Source: Bradyrhizobium sp. B097
GTDB taxonomy: Bacteria; Pseudomonadota; Alphaproteobacteria; Rhizobiales; Xanthobacteraceae
Reading direction: 5' to 3'
Assembly (NCBI RefSeq): GCF_038957035.1
Contig: NZ_CP152412.1
Location: forward strand, 5,638,501 to 5,702,500
Length of the DNA: 64,000 bases
The notes under the pieces are model-generated. The model had not been told where the DNA came from, made no database searches, and saw only the letters and a program-made list of their open reading frames with translations. Each line of letters begins with the position of its first letter. Positions within the stretch are counted from its first letter, which is position 1. Positions 1 to 8,778 of this stretch are shown here, in pieces. Both the position numbers and the translations under genes were made by a program.

Positions 1-25
1 GGGTTCCGGATGCGAGGCAAAACTC

Positions 26-1117
26 ATGATCATCTCGAGAAACCATCACATCCAGGCGTTACGCGGAATCGCCGCCTCGCTGGTCGTCCTAAGCCATGCT
101 CTGGAGGTTATCGTCGATCATCACATTCTGCCCGAGTGGTTTAGACCTGTAGGCTTCAGCATTGGTGGACTTGGGGTGACGACATTCTTTGTCATCAGCG
201 GGTTCATCATGGTTACCATTTCTTACGATGATTTCGGCAGCTTGCATAACGCGCTACGTTTTGCCGGACGCAGGCTTGTCCGGATCGTGCCAGCCTATTG
301 GATCGCCACGCTTACTGCGTTCGCGCTCTATCAGGTTTCTCCGCTCTCTCGAAAGCCTTCAGCAGCGGAACTTGTCAGTTCGCTGACCTTCATCCCTTAT
401 CCCAATGGTCTCGGTGTCGACATGCAGCCGGTGCTCGGACAGGGCTGGACGCTCAACTACGAGATGTCCTTCTATGCCTTGTTCGCCATCGCTTTGGTCT
501 TGCCTCGACGGATCGGTTTGATCGGACTGTTTTTGCTGTTTTGTGTGATTGTCGCCGGGGGAGCATCGGTAAAACCCCTCTCCGACAATACGCCGGCTCA
601 GACCGTATTCACATTTTTCTCCGATCCGATCATCTTGCTGTTCTTGGTTGGCATGGCTATCGGCGTGCTGAAACGAAACTTCGCCGACCATTTTGTTGTC
701 CGCTATCCGCTATTGGTTGCGGCGGCGCTACTTGCGACACAGATCCTCGTGAACATCGTTTTGCGGATCCCGCCGCGTTTGCCCTTCCCGGAAGTCATCT
801 CGGTCTGGATAGCTGGCGCATTGGCTGTTGCGGCGTGCGCATTCGCTGCGCCCGTATCGGGTGGGGGGTTTGAAGCCGCTGCCGAGGCAATGGGCGACGC
901 ATCGTACAGCACGTACCTGTTCCACATCTTCATCGTCGCAGCACTGAAAATGGCGTTCCCGATCACGCCGGTGACTGCGGTCTTCTTCGTGTTGCTGGCG
1001 CTGCTGCTCTCGAACCTATTCGGCCTCTTGTTCTACCGAACCGTCGAGCGGTCGATTTCCGCCATGCTTCGAGGATCGCCAATTGCTTGGAGGCCGGTGG
1101 TGACGCGAGCGTCTTAG
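26..1117 (+). CDS. acyltransferase-3 family integral membrane protein
   Basis: This 363-residue protein looks like an acyltransferase-3 (OafA/YrhL-type) enzyme. Such enzymes sit in the inner membrane and O-acylate polysaccharides, lipid A or other surface glycans. The N-terminus carries the family's R-x10-H motif, with Arg13 in RGIAAS and His24 in VVLSH. It is followed by about ten hydrophobic segments, and the length is normal for the family. A tyrosine- and arginine-rich FYRTVERS segment near the C-terminus is also typical. The ATG at 26 begins just before the conserved motif, so the gene is probably complete. Its neighbour converges on it 57 bases downstream. The acyl acceptor cannot be read from the sequence. 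Confidence 0.85.
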   Translation: MIISRNHHIQALRGIAASLVVLSHALEVIVDHHILPEWFRPVGFSIGGLGVTTFFVISGFIMVTISYDDFGSLHNALRFAGRRLVRIVPAYWIATLTAFALYQVSPLSRKPSAAELVSSLTFIPYPNGLGVDMQPVLGQGWTLNYEMSFYALFAIALVLPRRIGLIGLFLLFCVIVAGGASVKPLSDNTPAQTVFTFFSDPIILLFLVGMAIGVLKRNFADHFVVRYPLLVAAALLATQILVNIVLRIPPRLPFPEVISVWIAGALAVAACAFAAPVSGGGFEAAAEAMGDASYSTYLFHIFIVAALKMAFPITPVTAVFFVLLALLLSNLFGLLFYRTVERSISAMLRGSPIAWRPVVTRAS

Positions 1118-1174
1118 ACAACTATCGGATGCCAACCGGCGAAGCGCCGTATACCGTTGACGACCCGATCCGGA

Positions 1175-2371
1175 TCAGGAAGCACGAACCGGAATTGTCC
1201 CGCTGGCGTCGAGTTGCCGCAATCTCATCCAGATCACCGCGATCAATGTGGCGCACATGAACGGACCCACGGGCACAAGCGCGATCGGGAACACATATCC
1301 CAGCACGAAGATAATGCCGACGCCGAATCGGAAGGACCGCCTTGATGGCAGCGTGATCCGGTCATCGCTCATGAGGAAGACCAGCGCGACGACCAGGACC
1401 TGCATATCGTAGATGGCGAAGTAAGGGGAAATCAGAGGCGTTGCCGCAAGCAGGCAGGCGGCCTTGACGGCGAAGCTTACATCGCGCCGCCACGTGATCA
1501 GCACCCAGACCGCGCAGGCCGACGCGACAAGGATCTGCAGCGACATGGCCACCCCGTAGCCAAAGCCGGCAAGGCGAAACAGGCCATAGATGCTCTGCAG
1601 CTTGTACCACGGCAGCGCGCCGGTGAGATGGAACTGCGTCGTCGCGAAGGTCGCTGCTTCACGAAATCCCGTGAACGTATCCCAGCCGAAGATGGTCCCG
1701 GACAGCAGCAGCAGAGCGGACGCCATCAGGGAGGCCGTTACGACAACACTCCAACGTCCAGTGGCGATCAGTACGAGGGGGAGAAGAACGCCATATTGAG
1801 GCTTGAAGATGAGAAGCGCGATCAAGAAACCACTGATGATCGGGCGCCTGTCCAATAGCAGCAGGGCGCCCCCCAGCAGCGCTGCCGCAAGCAGCGAGCT
1901 TTGGCCGGAAAGAAAATCGTAGACGACGGGCGGTGCCGCCAATGCCAGCAGCAGCGCGCCTGAACGCGGCCGAATGGAGTAGACCACCAACAGCCAGCAA
2001 AGCAGCTTTGCCGCGCTCCAGATCCAGAAGGCAGCTGTAAAGGGCAACAGCGCCAAGGGCGCCAGAACCAGAAAAAACACCGGAGGATAGAAGAACGGAA
2101 CCGGCATTTGGTCGTAGGAATACGGCGCATGATCCGCCGGCTGCATCTGAACGAGCATCTGACGCAGTTGGCCCCAATCATAGGCGGTCGCAGCATGGCC
2201 CTTTAGAGCCATGGAGCCGGCGGCCCAAAAACATGAGAAGTCGATACCTGGATGACCGGCTCCACTGATAAACATCAGGGCCAAAGCCAGTATCGTCATA
2301 CTGAGCAGGACGAGACAGGCAATCGCCTGCGCTCTATCCTCGCCGTCCTCGTGCGAAATAACCCAGGTCAT
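1175..2371 (-). CDS. GT87/DUF2029-like polytopic membrane protein
   Basis: This 398-residue protein has about ten transmembrane stretches. It resembles the GT87/DUF2029 group of polyprenyl-phosphate-dependent membrane glycosyltransferases. The first periplasmic loop contains the family-like PGIDFSCFWAAG segment (acidic residue after TM1), and a mid-protein KPQYGVLLPL segment is also typical. The ATG at 2371 lies just before the first hydrophobic helix; the ribosome site is weak. The gene converges with the acyltransferase, and together they could decorate a surface glycan, though this is inference. A non-catalytic membrane protein of the same fold is the alternative. Confidence 0.7.
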   Translation of the reverse strand: MTWVISHEDGEDRAQAIACLVLLSMTILALALMFISGAGHPGIDFSCFWAAGSMALKGHAATAYDWGQLRQMLVQMQPADHAPYSYDQMPVPFFYPPVFFLVLAPLALLPFTAAFWIWSAAKLLCWLLVVYSIRPRSGALLLALAAPPVVYDFLSGQSSLLAAALLGGALLLLDRRPIISGFLIALLIFKPQYGVLLPLVLIATGRWSVVVTASLMASALLLLSGTIFGWDTFTGFREAATFATTQFHLTGALPWYKLQSIYGLFRLAGFGYGVAMSLQILVASACAVWVLITWRRDVSFAVKAACLLAATPLISPYFAIYDMQVLVVALVFLMSDDRITLPSRRSFRFGVGIIFVLGYVFPIALVPVGPFMCATLIAVIWMRLRQLDASGTIPVRAS

Positions 2372-2610
2372 GAAAATCGCGCGATCTCGTCAAAGACCGC
2401 AATCTACCATTGCACTTTCTGGCGCAGCAACGGATTGGGGGCCCGTTAGTTAACGGAGAGCCCTGCAGACTTTGAGGACAGTTCCTGCGGCATCCCGAGG
2501 TGCGGTCCTCAGCAATCGCTCACATAGGCAAAGCCGATGTTGCCGTGATCCGCGCTACCCGGGGTCAGGAATCATCATGAAAATCGGGCGACCGCCGTGC
2601 GGCTGTCAGC

Positions 2611-3177
2611 CTACGGCTGATTGTTCGGCGGCCTTTCGATGAACTTCCGGCTGCCGTTGAGAAGTTCGAGATTGTTGGCGATGACCGGGTTGCCCGGATC
2701 GAGCGAATACGCCTTCTCGAACTTGCGCCGCGCGCCGTTCAGATTGCCGCGCAGCATGAGGGAATAGCCCTGATCGTTGAGGATCTGGACGGTCTCGCCG
2801 CCAAGCCGGATCGCCTGCGCGTAGGCCTGATCGGCGAGATCGAAGCGGCGCAATTTGTCATAGCTCGCGGCAAGCCCGACCCAGGCCGTGACGTCCTTGG
2901 GCGCCTTCTCGACCGCATCCTTGAAATAGCGCTGGGAGATCCCGTAGTTGCCGCGGTTGTACTGCTCGAGCCCCATCCGCACCGGCTCGTCGGAGGGATA
3001 GTATTTGACGTCGGTCGGCTCCTGCACGGGATCACCGCCTGGCGGATCCACCGGAGCGACGATCGCGGCTTCGCGCGTCGTGTAGTCACAGCCGGCAAGG
3101 CCTGTCGCCAAGCAGCAACAGATCAACGCTGGCGCGAGACGATGCAATGCTCGCCCCGTTCCCCAAGTCCAGCGCAT
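2611..3177 (-). CDS. tadD: TadD-like TPR lipoprotein of the Tad pilus locus
   Basis: From the ATG at 3177 this is a 188-residue outer-membrane-type lipoprotein. A hydrophobic signal ends in the lipobox LAGC (Cys30), and two to three tetratricopeptide repeats follow (from about residue 70; e.g. AWVGLAASYDKL and GNLNGARRKFEKAY). In Tad systems TadD is a TPR lipoprotein that acts as a pilotin-like factor for the secretin, and this gene is the last of a three-gene set that starts with that secretin. The reading frame stays open upstream to 3315. I chose 3177 because it puts a normal-length signal peptide before the lipobox; other in-frame ATGs at 3189, 3198 and 3201 are possible. Confidence 0.75.
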   Translation of the reverse strand: MRWTWGTGRALHRLAPALICCCLATGLAGCDYTTREAAIVAPVDPPGGDPVQEPTDVKYYPSDEPVRMGLEQYNRGNYGISQRYFKDAVEKAPKDVTAWVGLAASYDKLRRFDLADQAYAQAIRLGGETVQILNDQGYSLMLRGNLNGARRKFEKAYSLDPGNPVIANNLELLNGSRKFIERPPNNQP

Positions 3178-3318
3178 CTCTTGCCCCATTCGAAACATCA
3201 TCTCGAAACTACCTACGAAAAACGGACGGCACGACCGAAACATAAGGTCAGCGCCAGAAACCAACGTCGTATTCCCGTTCAGAGTCCCTGCCCCGGCATC
3301 TGGCCGACGCTGCAAGGA

Positions 3319-3717
3319 TTACCTGCCGCCGCCTACCCCGACGGCCACCGAGCCACCGGTCCCCGCGCCCAATCCGGTTGTATTGACATTCTGAATTGTG
3401 GTGACCGGCGGCGCCTGGCCCATCGCTGTGGTCGGAGCGCCCATGTCCGGAAGCTGATCGACCGGCCGCGACGTGGTGCCGTAACGCTTCACCGCCTCAC
3501 CCGTCCGCCGCGCGTCATACGCGATCCTGCGATCGCCGACATAGGCCGGCCATGGGTGGATCGTGTGGGTGACGGCGTTGACCTCCTTGGCGTTGCCGGC
3601 ACTCATCGTGATGGTGTCGGAACGCTGGACGTAGCGGTCCATCTCGTCATGCCCGTAAACGCCGTAGCAGCCGCCGAGCAGAACGGGAGCGAGCAAAGCC
3701 AGATATCTGATCGTCAT
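3319..3717 (-). CDS. small lipoprotein of the tad locus, CpaD-like position
   Basis: This 132-residue protein has a lipoprotein signal ending in LLGGC (Cys17). A central segment contains DRYVQRSDTITMSAG and RRIAYDARRTG, and the C-terminus is glycine/valine-rich and low-complexity. The start at 3717 has a strong GAGGAGG ribosome site. It lies 12 bases after the secretin gene and directly before the TPR lipoprotein gene, the position occupied by CpaD in other cpa operons. It is shorter than Caulobacter CpaD and I do not claim homology. A role as a secretin-associated outer-membrane lipoprotein is the most likely reading. Confidence 0.65.
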   Translation of the reverse strand: MTIRYLALLAPVLLGGCYGVYGHDEMDRYVQRSDTITMSAGNAKEVNAVTHTIHPWPAYVGDRRIAYDARRTGEAVKRYGTTSRPVDQLPDMGAPTTAMGQAPPVTTIQNVNTTGLGAGTGGSVAVGVGGGR

Positions 3718-3729
3718 CCCTCGCCTCCT

Positions 3730-5391
3730 CTAGTTCAGGGTCTTCACGACCGGCTGGTTCGCACCAACGGTCGGCGGCGGAGCGGGTACGACCGCATTGG
3801 GCGCGATGATGTGGCCATAGGGTCCCTTCACCTCGCCGCCGGAATTGACGTAGTCGTCGTACCGCTTGCGAACTTCCATCTGGCCGTTGAGGAAGAAATC
3901 GACGTCGTTGGCCGGCAGGCGGGAATCGAGCGGCGATGCCAGTTGCTGGCCGGGCACCGCCGGCGCGACGAGGCGCGGCGTCACGATGATGACCAGGTCG
4001 GTTTCCTGCTGCTGGTAGGACTTGCTGCTGAACAACGCCCCAAGCACCGGCACCGAGCCGATCCAGGGCAGTTGCGAAATGTCCTGCTGGTTTTTCGTCT
4101 GCAGCAGGCCGGCGATGGCAAAGCTCTGGCCATCGCGCAATTCAACCGTGGTGCGCGCGTCGCGCCGGGTCAGCGACGGAACGCTGGTGCCCTGAATCGT
4201 GACCGTATTGGTGAAGTCGAGTTCGCTCACCGAAGGCTCGACGCGGAGATTGATCAAGCCGCGCGAGAGCACGGTCGGCACGAAGGCCAGCTCGACACCG
4301 AACTTCTTGTACTCGATCGACACGGTCGGAAAGCCATTGGTCGATTGGGTCGGGACCGGCACCGGAAATTCGCCGCCGGCCAGGAAGCGCGCAGCATCAC
4401 CGGAGAGCGTGGTCAGATTCGGCTCCGCCAGTCGGCGGGCTAGTCCTTTGGTTTCCAGGGCAGTAATCAGGAGGTCCACCGAACTGCCGTTGCTGGTCCT
4501 CAAGATGCTGGTCAACAGGCTTCCGAACGGAGCCGGAGATACGCCACCGGCAGCGCCGACAAGCGTACCCAGCGTTCCAAGCACAGGAAGGCTACCTGTG
4601 GGAGGGGCACCGACTTGACCGCCCCCGGCACCAAAGGCGCCATTGTTGGTATTGATACCGCCAATGGGATTTCGGCCAGCGGCTACGACGCCGCCCGCTC
4701 CCGAAATGCCGATATTGGTTCCATTGGCGTTGGCCGCCATAAGGTTCACGCCGAGGTCACGCCCCGCCTGCCGGTTGACCTCGAGGAAGCGCACCTCGAG
4801 CATCACCTGCTGCGGTGCCGCAACGCTCATCGCATTGACCACGATACCGCCCTCGGGAACGCTGCCCTTGGCAATCGTCATCGCGCGCTCCGCGACGACC
4901 GCATCGGCAGCCAAGCCGCTCAGCACCACCTGACCTTGGGATGCCGACACCCGAATGCCTCGGGTACCGGTGCCCTCCTGGATGTTCTGCTGCAGATTGC
5001 CGATATCGAGGCTCACTTCGACATCGAGGATGCCGATCTGCTTCATCGAGCTGTCGAACAGGATGACGTTGGTGGTGCCGGTCTTCTTGCCCTGGACGTA
5101 GATCAGGTGGTCGCTCAGCGACTTCACGTCGGCGATGTCAGGCGAACCCGCGACGATCGACGAAAACGCCGTGTCGACCCTGAACGTCCGCGACTTGTTG
5201 ATGGTCACCCTGACGCGCTGGACGTCGCTCATCTCGCTGACGAAGACGCCGCTGGACGACGGCGGCGCCCGCCGCTCGGCGGCCGCTACGGGATCGGTGG
5301 AATGAAACAGGGTGACAGCGGCGCCAAGCGCCATCGCGCTGAAGGCGACCAGCCTACGTCCCGCACCATCCGAAACGCGACTTCCCATCAT
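3730..5391 (-). CDS. cpaC: Flp pilus secretin CpaC/RcpA
   Basis: This 553-residue protein is the outer-membrane secretin of the Tad pilus. A signal peptide (about residues 1-37) is followed by a pilus/secretin N-terminal domain with a KSRTFRVD strand and a conserved SPDIADVKSLSDHLIYV region. A BON-like segment comes next, then a C-terminal secretin domain containing LDLLIT-type and VPVLGALFSSKSY segments typical of type II/III secretins. The start at 5391 has an AAGGGGA ribosome site. In most cpa operons this gene sits between cpaB and cpaE. Here it heads its own group with two lipoprotein genes, 413 bases downstream of the main operon. Confidence 0.92.
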   Translation of the reverse strand: MMGSRVSDGAGRRLVAFSAMALGAAVTLFHSTDPVAAAERRAPPSSSGVFVSEMSDVQRVRVTINKSRTFRVDTAFSSIVAGSPDIADVKSLSDHLIYVQGKKTGTTNVILFDSSMKQIGILDVEVSLDIGNLQQNIQEGTGTRGIRVSASQGQVVLSGLAADAVVAERAMTIAKGSVPEGGIVVNAMSVAAPQQVMLEVRFLEVNRQAGRDLGVNLMAANANGTNIGISGAGGVVAAGRNPIGGINTNNGAFGAGGGQVGAPPTGSLPVLGTLGTLVGAAGGVSPAPFGSLLTSILRTSNGSSVDLLITALETKGLARRLAEPNLTTLSGDAARFLAGGEFPVPVPTQSTNGFPTVSIEYKKFGVELAFVPTVLSRGLINLRVEPSVSELDFTNTVTIQGTSVPSLTRRDARTTVELRDGQSFAIAGLLQTKNQQDISQLPWIGSVPVLGALFSSKSYQQQETDLVIIVTPRLVAPAVPGQQLASPLDSRLPANDVDFFLNGQMEVRKRYDDYVNSGGEVKGPYGHIIAPNAVVPAPPPTVGANQPVVKTLN

Positions 5392-5804
5392 GCCATCCCC
5401 TTCGCCGCGCCTCCGCGACGACCCCCGTAAACCTACGGCCTCGGCGTCCCGATCACTCCAGTTCGTCCATCACGCCGTAGAGCTTACAGTCTGTCCGACT
5501 ACAAATAGTTACTTGCGAATTCTCATGCCCCGGCGTGCCGAACCGAACCAAAAACGCAGCTCAGTCCGAGTTCATCCCCACCCGCCGGGCCGCAAATGGC
5601 GGCTTCCGGATCATCCCCCGCCGCGCGCCTTGATTGCAAGGAAAGAGGTCCGCCCGGCTCCTGCAACCCCGGAGAAAACTCCCCGATGTTGCCAGCGCGC
5701 ACCACTTCCATAGCCCGGTTGGGGTATGTCCGACCTGCCGACGCAGCCCCGCCGGCCGCCGGGCTCCGGACAGTCCAATCAGCCCGCAAACGATTCGGGT
5801 CTGC
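5392..5804. other. 413-base gap between the main tad operon and cpaC
   Basis: No credible gene is visible here. The stretch separates the last TadE-type gene from cpaC, while nearly every other junction in the locus overlaps. It is therefore the likely place for a promoter of the cpaC group or for a processing site, but I could not pick out a convincing -35/-10 pair or terminator. Confidence 0.5.
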
Positions 5805-6215
5805 TCAGAAGGGAATCTGGGTCGATGCGCTCGGCGAGTTTAGGGACGTGCCCCATATCGGCATCAGCGGGGCGAAGCCTGTCAGGGACACGGTCACCGT
5901 CAGCGCAGAGGTCCCCGCGGTCGTGGTCACCGTAGGCGTGAGACCGGCGCCATACAGGAAGGGCGCAGTTGTCTGCTTCTGTGTGGTCGTCAAATAGTCT
6001 CCGGTACAGGTGGACGGTGAATTGGACGCCAGCACAGCGGGCGAATAGCAGGTGATCATGTTCGCTCGAGCGGCAGCATCGGCGAGGATGCGCAACGACT
6101 GCATCGTGATCGTGTAGCGCCCGAAATCAAAGATGGCGAAGATCAGGGTGAACAAGGGCACGGCGACGAGACAAAACTCGAAAGCCGCCGCCCCGCGCTG
6201 GTCGAGCCCTTTCAT
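5805..6215 (-). CDS. TadE-type minor pseudopilin
   Basis: This 136-residue protein begins with a short basic leader and then RGAAAFEF, a pseudopilin-type prepilin peptidase site (cleavage after Gly with Glu at +5). One hydrophobic helix (LVAVPLFTLIFAIFDFG) and a polar, threonine-rich C-terminal domain with a Cys pair follow. TadE-family pseudopilins are needed for Flp pilus assembly in the inner membrane and periplasm. The ATG at 6215 overlaps the TGA of the upstream TadG gene (TGATG), so translation is probably coupled. This is the second TadE-like gene of the locus. Confidence 0.85.
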   Translation of the reverse strand: MKGLDQRGAAAFEFCLVAVPLFTLIFAIFDFGRYTITMQSLRILADAAARANMITCYSPAVLASNSPSTCTGDYLTTTQKQTTAPFLYGAGLTPTVTTTAGTSALTVTVSLTGFAPLMPIWGTSLNSPSASTQIPF

Positions 6216-7645
6216 CACTGCACCAAGCGCACGGTTTGAACGTTAGGCGTTGCCGCCGTATCTGACTTGCATTTGGAATTGTCCAGGGTCGTACTGCCTT
6301 GGAAGGATACAGCATAGGCTATGACCTGATAGCAACCTGGATTGGGGGCAATCTGCGCGCTGTTGCCTCCGTACGTGACGGGAGTATTGGGTACGTAAAC
6401 TGTGCCATTGAAATAGCTATTGGCGTTGCCCGTCACGTTGATGCCATTTTTCGACCAGGCTTCGGGATCGTAGATGAGAAGATCAGCCATCAGCTTCAAC
6501 ACGGTCGATGACGCTAATGGAGCGGGCACCTGAGTCGAGGATACGGTTGAGGGCGCGTTGAGCTGAATCGTTGGGGTGCCCGACACAGTGAGCGTCGCGC
6601 CCTTATCTGAGGGGCTCATAAACTTCGGGGGCAACAATACTAGCGTGGCTGTTGCGGGGGACGGGGTCGTTATGCTGGCGTTGCCCTTGATGGCAAGCGC
6701 GCCATCAGCGAAGAAGTAGATGCCGCTCAAAGTGTACGTGCCGTTATTAAACGACGTGAACGCGCCAGACACACTCGAGGACAGGTCATAGTAACATTTT
6801 TTGGGAGATCCGTACGACGGCAGAGGTGTATTGGTGGACGGTACCGGGCAGACACCATCAGGGAAATCAGACGTTTTTAGCGATGAGATTGCCGTATCCA
6901 ATGCACTCAGTGGATTAGGAATGGGTTGCTGATAGGTTTGCACACCTGTGCATTGAGTTCCGCCTGTCTGGGAGCAGCCGCCGACCGTATAGCTCGGGGC
7001 GTTCACCGAAATACCGGCATTGCCGATGAAACCGATCGCGTTTGACGCGGGGCTGTTCGACGAAATACCGCAGGTTGGCGATGTGACGGTAGCGGCGCCC
7101 TGGAAGGTAACAGAGCCCGTGATTGCCAGAACGCATGGGGGCTTCGACAAACTGTCAACTCTGGCGACCGCCGTCGCGGCGATGTTGACCGTCGACATGC
7201 CAAGCACCTGAGCCAGATAGGCCGGTTGCTGCTGGCTGACGGTGGCCTGGACGTAAGTTCCCGCGGTCCCGTTCCACGACGTCAGGGAAGCAATCTGGAC
7301 GTTCTGCGTGACGCCGCTCGTCGTCACACATCTGGAGCCGGGATAGCCGGTGTCACCGGAATTGCAGAACGTATTCTGAGCTGCGGCCTGCTTGCCGCGA
7401 TAATCGTATGGTTGTGAATTGTTGCAGGTTACACCAGGCTGCGCCGCGCTGCCGCACGCCACCCGCAGGGCCCCCGAATAGGCCGCCGCATCAGCCGCCC
7501 CCTGGGCGCGCTGCTGGGTGGCGTACCACGACCCGGCCTCGCCGCCGAGTGCCATCATTCCGATCAACGGGATCAGCGCGAGAACGGTTGCAAACGCGGC
7601 CGAACCTCGACGGCAATGGAGCATGTCACGCATGGAACACCTCAT
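6215..7645 (-). CDS. tadG: TadG-like Flp pilus assembly protein
   Basis: The N-terminus has RRGSAAFATV followed by a hydrophobic helix (VLALIPLIGMMALGGEAG) and QRAQGAADAAAYSGAL, the signature of the TadE/TadG-like Tad domain. A long beta-rich, serine/threonine-rich periplasmic part with several cysteines follows, giving 476 residues from 7645 or 472 from the ATG at 7633. The first ATG overlaps the stop of the TadE gene (ATGA); the second has a GAGGTG ribosome site. The frame is open much further upstream, but that part runs antisense-like through tadE and is not credible. Unlike the two TadE proteins it lacks Glu at +5 after the Gly, so it may not be cleaved by CpaA. Confidence 0.85.
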   Translation of the reverse strand: MRCSMRDMLHCRRGSAAFATVLALIPLIGMMALGGEAGSWYATQQRAQGAADAAAYSGALRVACGSAAQPGVTCNNSQPYDYRGKQAAAQNTFCNSGDTGYPGSRCVTTSGVTQNVQIASLTSWNGTAGTYVQATVSQQQPAYLAQVLGMSTVNIAATAVARVDSLSKPPCVLAITGSVTFQGAATVTSPTCGISSNSPASNAIGFIGNAGISVNAPSYTVGGCSQTGGTQCTGVQTYQQPIPNPLSALDTAISSLKTSDFPDGVCPVPSTNTPLPSYGSPKKCYYDLSSSVSGAFTSFNNGTYTLSGIYFFADGALAIKGNASITTPSPATATLVLLPPKFMSPSDKGATLTVSGTPTIQLNAPSTVSSTQVPAPLASSTVLKLMADLLIYDPEAWSKNGINVTGNANSYFNGTVYVPNTPVTYGGNSAQIAPNPGCYQVIAYAVSFQGSTTLDNSKCKSDTAATPNVQTVRLVQ

Positions 7646-8115
7646 TGAAACCGCTCCGAATAGGTCAGCGTGAACGAACAAGGATTGGTATTGGTGCTGG
7701 TGCAAATTGCCGACCTCAACACCATCGGTGCGAACGTGATCGTTGTTGAATACACGTAGTACTTCGGCTGGGAGGGATCTGAGTTCGATGAATCGCAGAC
7801 GGCGTTGCTGTCGCCGCAAATCAGCGTGATGCTGGGGATCGGATATCGGGAATCGGCCTTGGCGAGCGCCGCCGATGCCCAACTGGACGCGTTCGTGACG
7901 TCGCCCGGCGGCGAGTACTGGATCAATTGCCCGAACCCGCGCAGCGCCGCGGACGCCTGGATGTATTGAAAGCCGGCCAACGCCAGGTCGGCAAGCGGCA
8001 GCAGAATAACCAGGAACAGGAAAAGGAAGACGAACAGCATCTCGAACGCGACGGCGCCGCGTTGATCCGCGATCAGGGAACGCTTGCCGCTCACACGCCT
8101 CGTCCAGCTCTGCAT
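7642..8115 (-). CDS. tadE: TadE-type minor pseudopilin
   Basis: This 157-residue protein has a basic leader, the processing-site-like RGAVAFEM (Glu at +5 after Gly), and one long hydrophobic helix (LFVFLFLFLVILLPLADL). Its periplasmic domain has four cysteines, with ICGDSNAVCDSS and a later CTSTNTNPC that could form disulfides. It is a TadE-family pseudopilin of the inner-membrane assembly platform. It lies six bases downstream of the methyltransferase gene, and its stop overlaps the start of tadG, so it is part of the same coupled transcript. Confidence 0.85.
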   Translation of the reverse strand: MQSWTRRVSGKRSLIADQRGAVAFEMLFVFLFLFLVILLPLADLALAGFQYIQASAALRGFGQLIQYSPPGDVTNASSWASAALAKADSRYPIPSITLICGDSNAVCDSSNSDPSQPKYYVYSTTITFAPMVLRSAICTSTNTNPCSFTLTYSERFQ

Positions 8116-8121
8116 GGCAAC

Positions 8122-8775
8122 TCACCAGACATAGGGAATCAATCTCCAGCGCGAGGCCTCGTAGCTGGAATATTCAGGAAGAGTGCGCCGAAGCACGTCT
8201 TCTTCGTAATGAATTCGCCAGACCTGGATGCAGATATGCAGGAACAGCAAGGCGACGGTCATCCAGCTCAGATGCTGCAACACAACGCCGACGAACACGA
8301 TCTCTTCCGATAGGTAGAGCGGGTGCTTGATCCACCGGTACGGCCCGGTCTGCACCACCGAACGCGCCTGCGGCACCAGGCTGAACGACCGTCCGAGATG
8401 GCGGACAGTGACGAGGATCATGATCATGCCGGTCAGCACGAAAGCCGTGGATAACAGATTCGGCAATGTGCCTTCGGTCTTCTCGAAAAACGTGATCGTC
8501 CACGGCCAGTATGTGCCGACGAACGCGGCGATCCTCGGCAGCAACCCTTCGGCCTGCGCCTTTGCAGGCCCCCGGATCAGGATCAGGAGCGCCAGCATCA
8601 GGTAGAACACCGCGACAAAGAAGTTCGATACGAGCGACGGCCACGGCTCCCCCGCCGGTGTCGCGAGCTTGAATGACACGGCAAGCGCCAGCAGGAGGAA
8701 CCAGGCGCTGCCCAGCATTCGGGTGAGCCGATCGTAGGCCAGGTTCGTCGAAAGGCTCATTGCACTTGCGCTCAT
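8122..8775 (-). CDS. membrane methyltransferase of the isoprenylcysteine carboxyl methyltransferase-like family
   Basis: This 217-residue protein has five or so membrane segments. Its C-terminal half carries the ICMT/PEMT-type SAM-binding signature: GPYRWIKHPLYLSE, then after about 40 residues YEEDVLRRTLPEY. Known relatives methylate prenylcysteine carboxyls or phospholipid amines at the membrane. It sits inside the tad operon, three bases after tadC and six before tadE, so it is almost certainly co-transcribed with pilus genes. The CpaA peptidase here lacks the methyltransferase domain of classical prepilin peptidases, so this protein is a candidate for pilin or pseudopilin methylation. That role is inference; a lipid or small-molecule substrate is equally possible. 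Confidence 0.8.
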   Translation of the reverse strand: MSASAMSLSTNLAYDRLTRMLGSAWFLLLALAVSFKLATPAGEPWPSLVSNFFVAVFYLMLALLILIRGPAKAQAEGLLPRIAAFVGTYWPWTITFFEKTEGTLPNLLSTAFVLTGMIMILVTVRHLGRSFSLVPQARSVVQTGPYRWIKHPLYLSEEIVFVGVVLQHLSWMTVALLFLHICIQVWRIHYEEDVLRRTLPEYSSYEASRWRLIPYVW

Positions 8776-8778
8776 GGC

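Noticed and set aside
3142..4443. A 433-codon plus-strand open frame opposite cpaC and its neighbours
   Set aside because: It is antisense to three well-supported pilus genes and has an Arg/His-rich composition typical of reverse-strand shadows in GC-rich DNA.
7646..8125. An N-terminal extension of the TadG-like protein up to 8125
   Set aside because: The extension overlaps tadE in another frame and gives an Arg-rich, non-hydrophobic sequence; the pseudopilin-like N-terminus begins only at 7633-7645.
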